Notes under the pieces: generated by a model
Told to the model about the DNA's origin: nothing
Seen by the model: only the letters and a program-made list of their open reading frames with translations
The model's database searches: none
Assembly: GCA_002280855.1 (NCBI GenBank)
Contig: NCEU01000002.1
Coordinates: 182,102-246,101 of the forward strand
Direction of reading: 5' to 3'
Length of the DNA: 64,000 nucleotides
Source of the DNA: Sphingomonadales bacterium 32-65-25
Lineage (GTDB): Bacteria; Pseudomonadota; Alphaproteobacteria; Sphingomonadales; Sphingomonadaceae
In this document: in pieces, positions 49,968-58,029 of the stretch
Layout: the number at the start of each line of letters is the position of its first letter
Position numbering within the stretch: position 1 is the stretch's first letter
Position numbers and translations under genes: made by a program

Positions 49968-50960
49968 ATGGCCCGCTCGCTCGCCGCCCGCATCGAACGC
50001 TTTCCTGTGCAAGGCAGCTTCACCATTTCGCGCGGTGCCAAAACCCATGTCGATGTCGTCGTGGCAGAGGTCAGCGATGGCCCGCACACCGGCCGCGGCG
50101 AGGGCACCGCCATCTATTACAAGGGCGATTCGGCGGAACTGGCCCTGGCGGCACTGACGGGCTGTGCCGGTGCGGTGGCGGCGGGGGCCGGCCGTGCCGA
50201 TCTGCTGGCGCTGCTGCCCGCCGGTGCCGCGCGCAACGCGCTGGATTGCGCGCTCTGGGATCTGGAAGCCAAACAGTCCGGCCGCCGGGTCTGGCAAACG
50301 CTCGGCCTGCCGGTGCCGCAGCCGATGCTCACCGCTTTCACCATCAGCCTCGCTGATCCGGCGATGATGGCGGCGGCGGCAAGCGCGGTGCGGGGCCGCG
50401 AATTGTTGAAGGTGAAGCTGGGCGGCGACGGCGGGCCAGCGGCGGACGTGGAGCGCATGGCCGCCGTGCGTCGCGCCGCACCCGATGCCCGGTTGATCGT
50501 CGATGCCAATGAAGCCTGGGGCGGCACCGATATCGAACGCACGCTGCGTCAGCTGGCACCGCTTGGCGTCGAACTGGTCGAACAGCCGGTGCCTGCCGGC
50601 CGTGACGCCGAGCTGGAGGGGCTGAACTGCGCCGTGCCGCTGGCCGCCGATGAAAGCTGCCACGACCGCGACAGTCTGGATGCCATCATCGGCCGCTACC
50701 GCTTCATCAACATCAAGCTCGATAAAGCCGGCGGCCTTACCGAAGCGCTGGCCCTGCGCCATGCTGCCGCCACGCGCGGGCTGGGCGTGATGACGGGCTG
50801 CATGCTGTGCACCAGCCTCGCCATTGCGCCGGCGTTCATGGTTGCCATGCAGGGCAGCTACGCCGATCTGGATGGGCCATTGTTGATTGAGGACCGCCCG
50901 CACGGCCTGCGCTTCGAGGCCAGCGACGTCTATCCGCCGGACGCAGCGTTGTGGGGATGA
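49968..50960 (+). CDS. dgcA: Dipeptide epimerase / N-acetyl-D-glutamate racemase (enolase superfamily)
   Basis: The 330-residue protein is a muconate-lactonizing-type enolase-superfamily member. The KxK motif is LLKVKLGG (about 147-149). Metal ligands lie in VDANEAW (about 178), VEQP (about 203) and AADES (about 227), and the opposite Lys lies in IKLDKAG (about 249). Such enzymes epimerise L-Ala-D/L-Glu dipeptides from peptidoglycan, or N-acetyl-D-Glu (DgcA). Which one it uses cannot be read; no dgcN or dgcB partner lies nearby. ATG 49968 is preceded by GTG 49962 in frame. Confidence 0.8.
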   Translation: MARSLAARIERFPVQGSFTISRGAKTHVDVVVAEVSDGPHTGRGEGTAIYYKGDSAELALAALTGCAGAVAAGAGRADLLALLPAGAARNALDCALWDLEAKQSGRRVWQTLGLPVPQPMLTAFTISLADPAMMAAAASAVRGRELLKVKLGGDGGPAADVERMAAVRRAAPDARLIVDANEAWGGTDIERTLRQLAPLGVELVEQPVPAGRDAELEGLNCAVPLAADESCHDRDSLDAIIGRYRFINIKLDKAGGLTEALALRHAAATRGLGVMTGCMLCTSLAIAPAFMVAMQGSYADLDGPLLIEDRPHGLRFEASDVYPPDAALWG

Positions 50961-51002
50961 GGCCATGGCCTTTGCACCGCGCAGGGCTTATGCTGCACTG
51001 CA

Positions 51003-53765
51003 ATGTTGAGGGTTGATGCCATCCACAACCGCCGCGCGATCATCGATCGCCGCGCCTTGGCCGATGGCTTGGCCAGCGGGCTGGCCCGCTGCGAGAATTT
51101 TGCCGATCGCCGCCGGCTGCTGGCTGATACGCTGCGTGGCGCGCTGCTCGCTGGCCGTACCGAGATTGCCGAACGGCTGGAGGCGCACCCCGGCCGCGGC
51201 CTGGAAATGGCCACCGCTCAAAGCTTCCTGACCGATCAGCTGCTGCGCCTTGCCTGCGATACGGTGGTGGCCAGCCTCTATCCGCTGGCCAATCCTACCC
51301 AGTCTGAACGCCTGGCGCTGGCGGCGGTGGGTGGCTACGGCCGCGGCCAGATGGCGCCGTTTTCCGATGTGGACATCGTGTTCATCACGCCGTGGAAGCA
51401 GACGCCGTGGGGCGAGCAGGTCATCGAAACCCTGCTCTATCTGCTGTGGGATCTCGGCCTGAAAGTGGGCAACGCCACCCGCAGCCTGGACGACGTGATC
51501 CGCATCGCCCGGTCCGACATGACGGTGCGCACCGCCTTTCTGGAAGCCCGCTTCGTCTGGGGTGATCAGCCGCTGTTCGATGAAGCCAATGCCCGCTTCC
51601 GCAAGGAGGTGGTGGCTGGCACCGCCCGCGCCTTCGTGGCCGAAAAGCTGGCCGAACGTGAAGCCCGCCACCAGCGCATGGGGGACAGTCGCTATGTCGT
51701 CGAACCCAATCTGAAGGAGGGCAAGGGCGGCCTGCGCGATCTGCACGCGCTGTTCTGGATCGGCAAATATCTGCACCAGGTGCACAGCGTCGCCGAACTG
51801 GTGGACAAGGGCCTGCTGACGGCAGACGAATTGCGCCAGTTCCGCCGCGCCGAAAGCTTCCTGTGGTCGGTGCGCATCATGCTGCACCACATCACCGGCC
51901 GCGCCGAGGAACGCCTGACCTTCGACGTGCAACGCGAACTCGCCGCCCGGCTGGCCTATGCCAATCGTGACAGCATGAGCGCGGTGGAACGCTTCATGCG
52001 CCACTATTTCCTGATGGCGAAGTCGGTGGGCGACTTGACCGGGCTGTTCCTCGCCCATCTCGATGAATCGACCGCTCGCCTGGCCTGGCTGCCCACGCTC
52101 ACCCGCCGGCCCGCGCGGCTGAAGGGCTTCACCCTGCGGCGCGGCCAGATCGGCGTGCCCAGTGATGATTTCTTCAAGGCCGATCCGGTGCGGCTGCTGG
52201 AGATTTTCGCGCTTGCCGACAGCCAGGGGCTCTCCATCCACCCGCTTGCCATGCGCGTTGCTGCCCGCGATGCCCAGTTGATCGACGAGCGGGTGCGCCG
52301 CGACAAGACCGCCAACGCGCTGTTCCTGGCGGTGCTCACGAGCCCACGCGATCCTGAAACCGTGCTCAGGTGGATGAACGAAGCCGGGGTGTTCGGGCGC
52401 TTTGTTCCGGATTTCGGCCGTGTTGTGGCGCAGATGCAGTACGACATGTACCACCACTACACGGTGGACGAGCACACGATCCGCGCCATCGGCCTGCTGG
52501 CCCGGATCGAACGCGGCGAACTGAAATCCGATCATGCGCTGTCGTCGGCCATCATTCACCAGCTCATCAACCGGCGCGTGCTGCATGTGGCGGTGCTGCT
52601 GCACGACATCGCCAAGGGGCGCGGCGGGGATCACAGCCTGATCGGCGCCGATATCGCGCGGCGCCTGTGCCCGCGCCTTGGCCTGACGAGGCAAGAAACC
52701 GAAACCGTGGCCTGGCTGGTGGAGTTTCACCTGCTGATGAGCCGTACAGCCTTCAAGCGCGACCTTTCTGATTTCAAGACCATCCTGGATTTTGCTGAAG
52801 CCGTTGCCAGCCCGGAACGCCTGCGCCTGCTGCTGATCCTGACCGTGGTCGATATCCGCGCCGTCGGCCCCGGCGTGTGGAACGGCTGGAAAGCGCAATT
52901 GCTGCGCGAACTGTATGATTCGGCGGAAGAAGTGCTGCGGTTGGGCCACAAGCAGACCGGCCGCGCGACACGCATCGCCGCCAAACAGGCCGGCCTGCGC
53001 GATGCGCTGGGTTGGCCCGAACAGCGATTTGCCGCCTATGCCCGCCGCTTTGCCGACAGCTATTGGGTGGCCGAAGCGTCAGACGTGCTCACCGCCAATG
53101 CCGCGCTGGTGGCCGGTGCGGGGGACGCGCCGCTGGCGATTTCCTGCACGCCCGATCCAGCGCGCGGCACCACGTTGGTCGCCATCTATGCCACCGATCA
53201 CCCCGGGCTGTTTTACCGCATCGCCGGCGCCATTTCCCTTGCCGGCGGCAATATCTTCGATGCCCGCATCCACACCACCCGCGATGGCATGGCGATCGAC
53301 AATTTCGTCGTGCTGGATCCGCTGGGCCGGCCCTTTGTCGAACCGTCGCAACTGGCGCGGCTGCGGCGCAGCATCGAGGATGTGTTGTCAGGCCGCATCC
53401 GCCTGGCTGACAAGCTTGCTGCCCGGCCACTGGCCCGCCGCAAGGCGGAACTGTTCCGGGTGGAACCGCGCGTGCTGATCGATAACAAGGCCAGCAACCG
53501 CTACACGGTGATCGAGGTCAACGCCTCTGACCGCCCGGCCTTGCTCTATGCGTTGACCAATGGGCTGTTCCAGCAGAAGCTGACCATCCACAGCGCCCAC
53601 ATCGCCACATATGGCGAAAAGGCCACCGACACATTTTACGTTACTGATCTGACCGGCGCCAAGATCGACAATCCGGTGCGCCTGAAGGCCATCGAGAAGC
53701 GCCTGCTGGCGATTGCCGCGACCGCCAGCCCCAAGGTGGAAATGCTGGCCGAAGCGGCGGAGTGA
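51003..53765 (+). CDS. glnD: Bifunctional [protein-PII] uridylyltransferase/removing enzyme
   Basis: GlnD senses glutamine and modifies PII proteins to control nitrogen assimilation. The 920-residue protein has the nucleotidyltransferase motif GGYGRGQMAPFSDVDIVF near residue 109. The HD domain contains HTIRAIGLL and VLLHDIAKGRGGDHS near 490-540. Two ACT domains follow: TTLVAIYATDHPGLFYRIAG near 722 and YTVIEVNASDRPALLYALTNG near 833. The length is normal for alphaproteobacteria. Confidence 0.96.
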   Translation: MLRVDAIHNRRAIIDRRALADGLASGLARCENFADRRRLLADTLRGALLAGRTEIAERLEAHPGRGLEMATAQSFLTDQLLRLACDTVVASLYPLANPTQSERLALAAVGGYGRGQMAPFSDVDIVFITPWKQTPWGEQVIETLLYLLWDLGLKVGNATRSLDDVIRIARSDMTVRTAFLEARFVWGDQPLFDEANARFRKEVVAGTARAFVAEKLAEREARHQRMGDSRYVVEPNLKEGKGGLRDLHALFWIGKYLHQVHSVAELVDKGLLTADELRQFRRAESFLWSVRIMLHHITGRAEERLTFDVQRELAARLAYANRDSMSAVERFMRHYFLMAKSVGDLTGLFLAHLDESTARLAWLPTLTRRPARLKGFTLRRGQIGVPSDDFFKADPVRLLEIFALADSQGLSIHPLAMRVAARDAQLIDERVRRDKTANALFLAVLTSPRDPETVLRWMNEAGVFGRFVPDFGRVVAQMQYDMYHHYTVDEHTIRAIGLLARIERGELKSDHALSSAIIHQLINRRVLHVAVLLHDIAKGRGGDHSLIGADIARRLCPRLGLTRQETETVAWLVEFHLLMSRTAFKRDLSDFKTILDFAEAVASPERLRLLLILTVVDIRAVGPGVWNGWKAQLLRELYDSAEEVLRLGHKQTGRATRIAAKQAGLRDALGWPEQRFAAYARRFADSYWVAEASDVLTANAALVAGAGDAPLAISCTPDPARGTTLVAIYATDHPGLFYRIAGAISLAGGNIFDARIHTTRDGMAIDNFVVLDPLGRPFVEPSQLARLRRSIEDVLSGRIRLADKLAARPLARRKAELFRVEPRVLIDNKASNRYTVIEVNASDRPALLYALTNGLFQQKLTIHSAHIATYGEKATDTFYVTDLTGAKIDNPVRLKAIEKRLLAIAATASPKVEMLAEAAE

Positions 53766-53766
53766 A

Positions 53767-53967
53767 TCAGTTCTTCCCCGGCGCGCTTGTTGCTCCGTCC
53801 ATCAGGCCGCCGGGCACGCCGAGATAGACAGCCACCATACCGGCCACCACCAGAAGCAGCGAAATCGCCAGCACATAACGCACCTTGTTGCCGGTGACGC
53901 CGCCCCGCGCCTTCACGGTGGAGATGATTTCGGGCGGGTCTGCTTGTGTGGTGGGTTCAATGGCCAT
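53767..53967 (-). CDS. Small single-pass membrane protein
   Basis: The 66-residue frame from ATG 53967 gives a soluble start (MAIEPTTQADPPEIISTVKARGG), one clear membrane helix (VRYVLAISLLLVVAGMVAVYLG) and a short polar tail. It ends one base from the glnD stop (convergent). Nothing in the sequence indicates a function. The longer frame (to 54021) is less likely. Confidence 0.55.
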   Translation of the reverse strand: MAIEPTTQADPPEIISTVKARGGVTGNKVRYVLAISLLLVVAGMVAVYLGVPGGLMDGATSAPGKN

Positions 53968-54089
53968 GAAGAAATCAACGCCGCAGCAGCGGATTGGTTC
54001 CCGATCGCCCCCTGCGACCACATCGCAGTTCCTCCAGCTTGCCAGCCGCGCTGCGCCTTGCTTAAGCGGATGGCAAGACGGAGAGTGAC

Positions 54090-56228
54090 ATGACTAAGCC
54101 AACCGTGAACGATTGGGCCGCGATGGCCGCCAAGGAAGTGAAGGGGCAGTCGCTGGACTGGCACACCCCTGAAGGCTTCACCGTCAAGCCGCTCTACACC
54201 GCCGAGGACACCGAAGGCTGGGACCCGGGCCTGCCCGGTTTCGCACCGTATACGCGAGGCGTACGTGCCACCATGTATGCCGGGCGGCCGTGGACGGTGC
54301 GCCAGTATGCGGGTTTCTCGACAGCCGAGGAATCCAACGCCTTCTATCGCCGCAACCTCGCCGCCGGGCAGAAGGGGCTTTCGGTTGCCTTCGATCTCGC
54401 CACCCACCGCGGTTATGATTCGGATCACCCGCGCGTGTCCGGCGATGTTGGCAAGGCCGGCGTCGCCATCGACAGCGTGGAGGACATGAAGATCCTGTTC
54501 GACGGCATCCCGCTGGATCAGATGTCCGTCTCCATGACGATGAACGGCGCCGTGATCCCCTGTCTGGCCTTCTTCATCGTGGCCGCCGAGGAATCCGGCG
54601 TTCCTCAGGCCAAGCTGGATGGCACCATCCAGAACGACATCCTGAAGGAGTTCATGGTCCGCAACACCTATATCTATCCGCCCGAACCTTCGATGCGGAT
54701 CGTGGCCGACATCATCAGCCACACGGCGCGCAACATGCCGAAATTCAACAGCATTTCGATCTCCGGCTATCACATGCACGAAGCCGGGGCGACGGCGCTG
54801 CAGGAACTGGCCTACACGCTGGCCGACGGCATGGAATATGTTCGCGCCGCGCAAGGCCAGGGCCTGGATGTCGATGAATTTGCCGGGCGGCTGAGCTTCT
54901 TCTTCGCCATCGGCATGAATTTCTTCATGGAAGTGGCCAAGTTGCGTGCTGCCCGCACGCTGTGGGCGCGCATCATGACCAATTTCGGCGCCAAGGACCC
55001 GCGCAGCCTGATGCTGCGCACCCATTGCCAGACCAGCGGGGTGTCCCTGCAGGAGCAGGACCCGTACAACAACGTCATCCGCACCACGGTGGAGGCGCTG
55101 GCCGCCGCGCTGGGTGGCACGCAATCGCTGCACACCAACGCGCTGGATGAAGCCATCGCGCTGCCCACCGATTTTTCCGCCCGCATCGCCCGCAACACCC
55201 AGATCGTGCTGCAGGAAGAAACCGGCATCACCAAGGTCGTCGATCCGCTGGGCGGCAGCTATTATGTCGAAGCGCTCACCAAGCAACTGGTGGATGGCGC
55301 CCAGGCCATCATCGACGAATTTGAAGCGCTGGGCGGCATGACCAAGGCCGTCGCCAGCGGCCTGCCCAAGCTCAATATCGAAGCCGCTGCCGCTGCCAAG
55401 CAGGCCGGTATCGACATGGGCGAGACGGTCATCGTCGGCGTCAACAAATACAAGCCGGGCAGCGTCGATGAAGTGCCGGTGCTGGACGTGGATAACGTGG
55501 CCGTCCGCGCCAGCCAGATCACCCGCATCGAGGCCGTGAAGGCGTCGCGCGATCCGGCCCGGGCGCAGGCCGCGCTCGATGCCCTGCGCGAAGGCGCGCG
55601 CGGCAGTGAAAACCTGCTGGCCCTGGCCATCGAATGCGCCCGCGCCCGCTGCACCCTGGGTGAAATCAGCGCCGCGATGGAAGACGTGTTCGGCCGCCAT
55701 GCTGCTATCGTGAAGATGGTGAAGGGCGTTTATGCCGATGCCTACAAGGCCGATCCCGCCTATGTGCGCGTGGCCGAAGGCGTGGAGGCGTTCGAGCGCC
55801 GCACGGGGCGCAAACCCCGCGTGCTGATCGTCAAGATGGGCCAGGACGGGCATGACCGCGGCGCCAAGGTGGTCGGCACTGCGCTGGCCGATCTGGGCTT
55901 TGATGCCACCGTTGGCCCCTTGTTCCAGACGCCCGAGGAAGCCCGCGACCTGGCGTTGCAGCTCGACGTGGATCTGGTGGCGTCGTCGTCGCTGGCAGCG
56001 GGGCACAAGACTTTGGTGCCGGCGTTGATCGATGAACTGAAGCAGGCCGGCCGATCGGACATCAAGGTGATCGCCGGCGGGGTGATCCCGGCGCAGGACT
56101 ATGACTTCCTGAAATCGGTGGGCACGGTGGCGATCTTCGGGCCGGGGACGAACATCGTGGAAGCGGCAGCGGAGTTGCTGCGCCTGCTGGGCCATAATCT
56201 GCCGCCGTTGGGGGAAGCAGCGGAGTGA
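54090..56228 (+). CDS. scpA: Methylmalonyl-CoA mutase
   Basis: This B12 enzyme interconverts methylmalonyl-CoA and succinyl-CoA in propionate metabolism. The 712-residue protein is the full catalytic chain. It has the TIM-barrel substrate region ([21 protein letters not shown], split) and [27 protein letters not shown]. The C-terminal cobalamin domain has the DxHxxG motif in [13 protein letters not shown] near residue 585. Length and N terminus match the single-chain or alpha-subunit type. No epimerase or MeaB gene is adjacent. An obvious terminator follows. Confidence 0.95.
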   Translation: MTKPTVNDWAAMAAKEVKGQSLDWHTPEGFTVKPLYTAEDTEGWDPGLPGFAPYTRGVRATMYAGRPWTVRQYAGFSTAEESNAFYRRNLAAGQKGLSVAFDLATHRGYDSDHPRVSGDVGKAGVAIDSVEDMKILFDGIPLDQMSVSMTMNGAVIPCLAFFIVAAEESGVPQAKLDGTIQNDILKEFMVRNTYIYPPEPSMRIVADIISHTARNMPKFNSISISGYHMHEAGATALQELAYTLADGMEYVRAAQGQGLDVDEFAGRLSFFFAIGMNFFMEVAKLRAARTLWARIMTNFGAKDPRSLMLRTHCQTSGVSLQEQDPYNNVIRTTVEALAAALGGTQSLHTNALDEAIALPTDFSARIARNTQIVLQEETGITKVVDPLGGSYYVEALTKQLVDGAQAIIDEFEALGGMTKAVASGLPKLNIEAAAAAKQAGIDMGETVIVGVNKYKPGSVDEVPVLDVDNVAVRASQITRIEAVKASRDPARAQAALDALREGARGSENLLALAIECARARCTLGEISAAMEDVFGRHAAIVKMVKGVYADAYKADPAYVRVAEGVEAFERRTGRKPRVLIVKMGQDGHDRGAKVVGTALADLGFDATVGPLFQTPEEARDLALQLDVDLVASSSLAAGHKTLVPALIDELKQAGRSDIKVIAGGVIPAQDYDFLKSVGTVAIFGPGTNIVEAAAELLRLLGHNLPPLGEAAE

Positions 56229-56321
56229 GGAGGCAGCCGGCGGCAGAGCCGTCGAGTCTGCCTTGAAGGCATGAAGCAAGAAGGAAGAGCGTGGCGGAGC
56301 CACGCCGTCGAAGGACACACG

Positions 56322-56350
56322 AAAAAGGCGGCCTGAGGGCCGCCTTTTTT
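56322..56350 (+). terminator. Terminator after methylmalonyl-CoA mutase
   Basis: AAAAAGGCGGCC and GGCCGCCTTTTTT form a 12-bp stem around TGAG, with a run of six T at the 3' side and five A at the 5' side, so it can work in both directions. It marks the end of the well-ordered core region. Confidence 0.9.
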
Positions 56351-56458
56351 GGTCGCCGGCCGATCTTGTCGGAGTCGGCGCGCGGCACGCGCGCTCGCCC
56401 GGCTGCGATGGAACGGGTGCCCGGACGATTTAGGCAAAAGCCCGCGAGGCGGGCATTG

Positions 56459-56558
56459 CTCCATCACGCCACACCTTTCAGAGGTGGGTGGAGGAAGGAG
56501 GGTGGAGAGTTCTGATACTTCCACCACCCCCCCCTCTATAAGGTGTGGCGTAATGGAG
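56459..56558. repeat. 100-bp imperfect inverted repeat (hairpin, MITE-like)
   Basis: The outer arms CTCCATCACGCCACACCTT (56459-56477) and AAGGTGTGGCGTAATGGAG (56540-56558) pair over 19 bases with one mismatch. Pairing continues inward with the purine-rich AGAGGTGGGTGGAGGAAG against CTTCCACCACCCCCCCCTCT, leaving a loop of about 20 bases. The strand bias (purine-rich 5' half) is striking. It lies between the mutase terminator and a low-GC orphan gene. Confidence 0.75.
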
Positions 56559-56572
56559 GAGGCTTCGCTCGC

Positions 56573-57019
56573 TCAAAACTTAACAGACGATAAAATTGCT
56601 CTGAATGCTTTATCGTCGAGGTCCATCACGCAGGACCTGTCATCTTTAAATGAAACAAGTGCAAGTATGGTTCTTTTGTTGCCTGCTGCCAAAGCTCCGG
56701 CAATTAGTCCAGCGCCACCGAAAGCGAATCCTCCAATTGCACCTGCGGCAGCTTTTTGAAGAAATGATTTTTTATCTTGTTCGCTAAGTAAAGAAATAGA
56801 TTTAACATGAACGGGAAGAAGGGTGCAAATTATTAAATTTTTTTCCCGTAACTCTATATCTTTCAACTTCCCATTCCAATCGACATTTATGTTCGCGGAA
56901 TCGACGGCGCCAAATGAGCCGCCAACTACTTTTGCCCTCATAGACTGCTCTCCAATGATTGAATGCGCTTGCAACGTTTGGTCACTAACAAACTCGTAAC
57001 GGAATGATGCATCTGACAT
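56573..57019 (-). CDS. Low-GC orphan protein with glycine-zipper segment
   Basis: The 148-residue protein is encoded by DNA visibly AT-richer than the rest of the window, with codons such as AAA, AAT and TTA that neighbours avoid. It has an N-terminal beta-rich soluble part (FRYEFVSDQTLQAHSI). A glycine-zipper-like hydrophobic stretch follows (AAAGAIGGFAFGGAGLIAGALAAG, about residues 91-114), and then VSFKDDRSCVMDLDDKAFRAIL. ATG 57019 is chosen over the longer frame. No family is recognised. The composition points to transfer. Confidence 0.65.
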   Translation of the reverse strand: MSDASFRYEFVSDQTLQAHSIIGEQSMRAKVVGGSFGAVDSANINVDWNGKLKDIELREKNLIICTLLPVHVKSISLLSEQDKKSFLQKAAAGAIGGFAFGGAGLIAGALAAGNKRTILALVSFKDDRSCVMDLDDKAFRAILSSVKF

Positions 57020-57981
57020 GCTGGCACTCCCATACCCGCAAGGTTCCTTTTGAACACTAAGTGCGCGAGCGACGCGAGACCCCGGCACTACGCTAGCGTC
57101 TCTATTTGAGAACTATTTGCAATAATACGCTTGGGTCGTTTAATGTGCCGCAATTGTTAACCCATATAGGCCTTTTTGCGAGGCTTCGCGTTGCGAACGG
57201 TAACATCAGTAAGAGCCATTACAGTTGTCTTCCGCTACATATAAGGCTCGAGCTTGGTGGCATCCACACTACACCCGTCGGCGGAGGGCCCTCAACAGGG
57301 CCCTCAACAGGGCCCTCAACGTCAGAGGCTGCGGGATGCCGGGCGGGAACGCCAACGATCAATTATGGGAGAAATACGAAGCAGGACCGCGTTTTGTAAA
57401 GCCGGGCACGAACAGTCGGGAACAAAAGTTTGGAGCGGTAGCGGGAGCCGCAATGTCTTCATAAGGCTCTGAATAGAATAAGATATTCCAGATATGTTGG
57501 TGAGGTGGCCCCCGATATGGCCCCCAAATGGAGCGGTTGTAGGCGAGCGTAGGTGAACAAAGCGGCTATCTGCAGGGAGGCGCATGTGGAGCGGCAAGAA
57601 CACGCACCCCCACCCCCCTTCAAATCCCTGCCCAGCCAGACCCCACCCCGGGGGTACCCCCCTTTTCCCAGATATGGGACCCGCGCTTCCTCTAGGCATA
57701 CGATTGTGCGCGTTTGATGGGGTCGGTTTGCGCACATAGCGATGAGGGTCGGAGGGTCGACTGTTAGGGGCGCGCCGCCCAGTCGAAAATGACTGCAAAT
57801 GGGACTTTGCTGCCCTTCCTGATGTAGATGCCGGATGACCGGTTCCGCCAAGACCGGTCAGTCAGCTTCGACCCGGGTTCTGCCAAGAAGCCGAAATTCG
57901 CGTTACGACCCTGAGCGGCCATTAGGATCTTGCCCTACCGGAGGGGACACCCGGCACAAATCGCCATTGCCTGATCGGAAT
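57020..57981. other. About 1 kb with no credible gene; repeats and degenerate sequence
   Basis: The stretch holds several short overlapping frames on both strands, none with a start signal and coherent protein pattern. It includes the 12-bp tandem repeat (57285-57320), two TGGCCCCC direct repeats five bases apart (57506-57513 and 57518-57525) and C-rich runs near 57605. It looks like a junction of foreign DNA pieces upstream of the TonB receptor gene. Confidence 0.6.
57285..57320. repeat. Perfect 3 x 12-bp tandem repeat
   Basis: The unit AGGGCCCTCAAC occurs three times without change. It contains the palindrome GGGCCC. In one frame it would encode GPST repeats, but no gene is supported there. 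Confidence 0.9.
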
Positions 57982-58005
57982 ATCTATATACTGTCAGATA
58001 TAGAT
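57982..58005. promoter_or_regulatory. ModE-box-like palindromic operator before the TonB receptor gene
   Basis: ATCTATAT (57982-57989) and ATATAGAT (57998-58005) are a perfect 8-bp inverted repeat separated by eight bases, ACTGTCAG. ModE operators have the shape of TATAT / ATATA half-sites around an eight-base centre that often contains TGTC, and this fits. The site ends 24 bp before the chosen start of the receptor gene. A ModE-like HTH protein is encoded at the far end of that gene. Confidence 0.65.
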
Positions 58006-58029
58006 TTGAAGGTCCGATCAGGGGGACGC

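Noticed and set aside
57106..57472. Short frames carrying GPST-type repeats
   Set aside because: They arise from the 12-bp tandem repeat in three frames; none has a Shine-Dalgarno or a coherent protein beyond the repeat.
57322..57851. Minus-strand frames of 130-158 codons upstream of the TonB receptor
   Set aside because: They overlap each other in different frames, have mixed composition and no recognisable domain.
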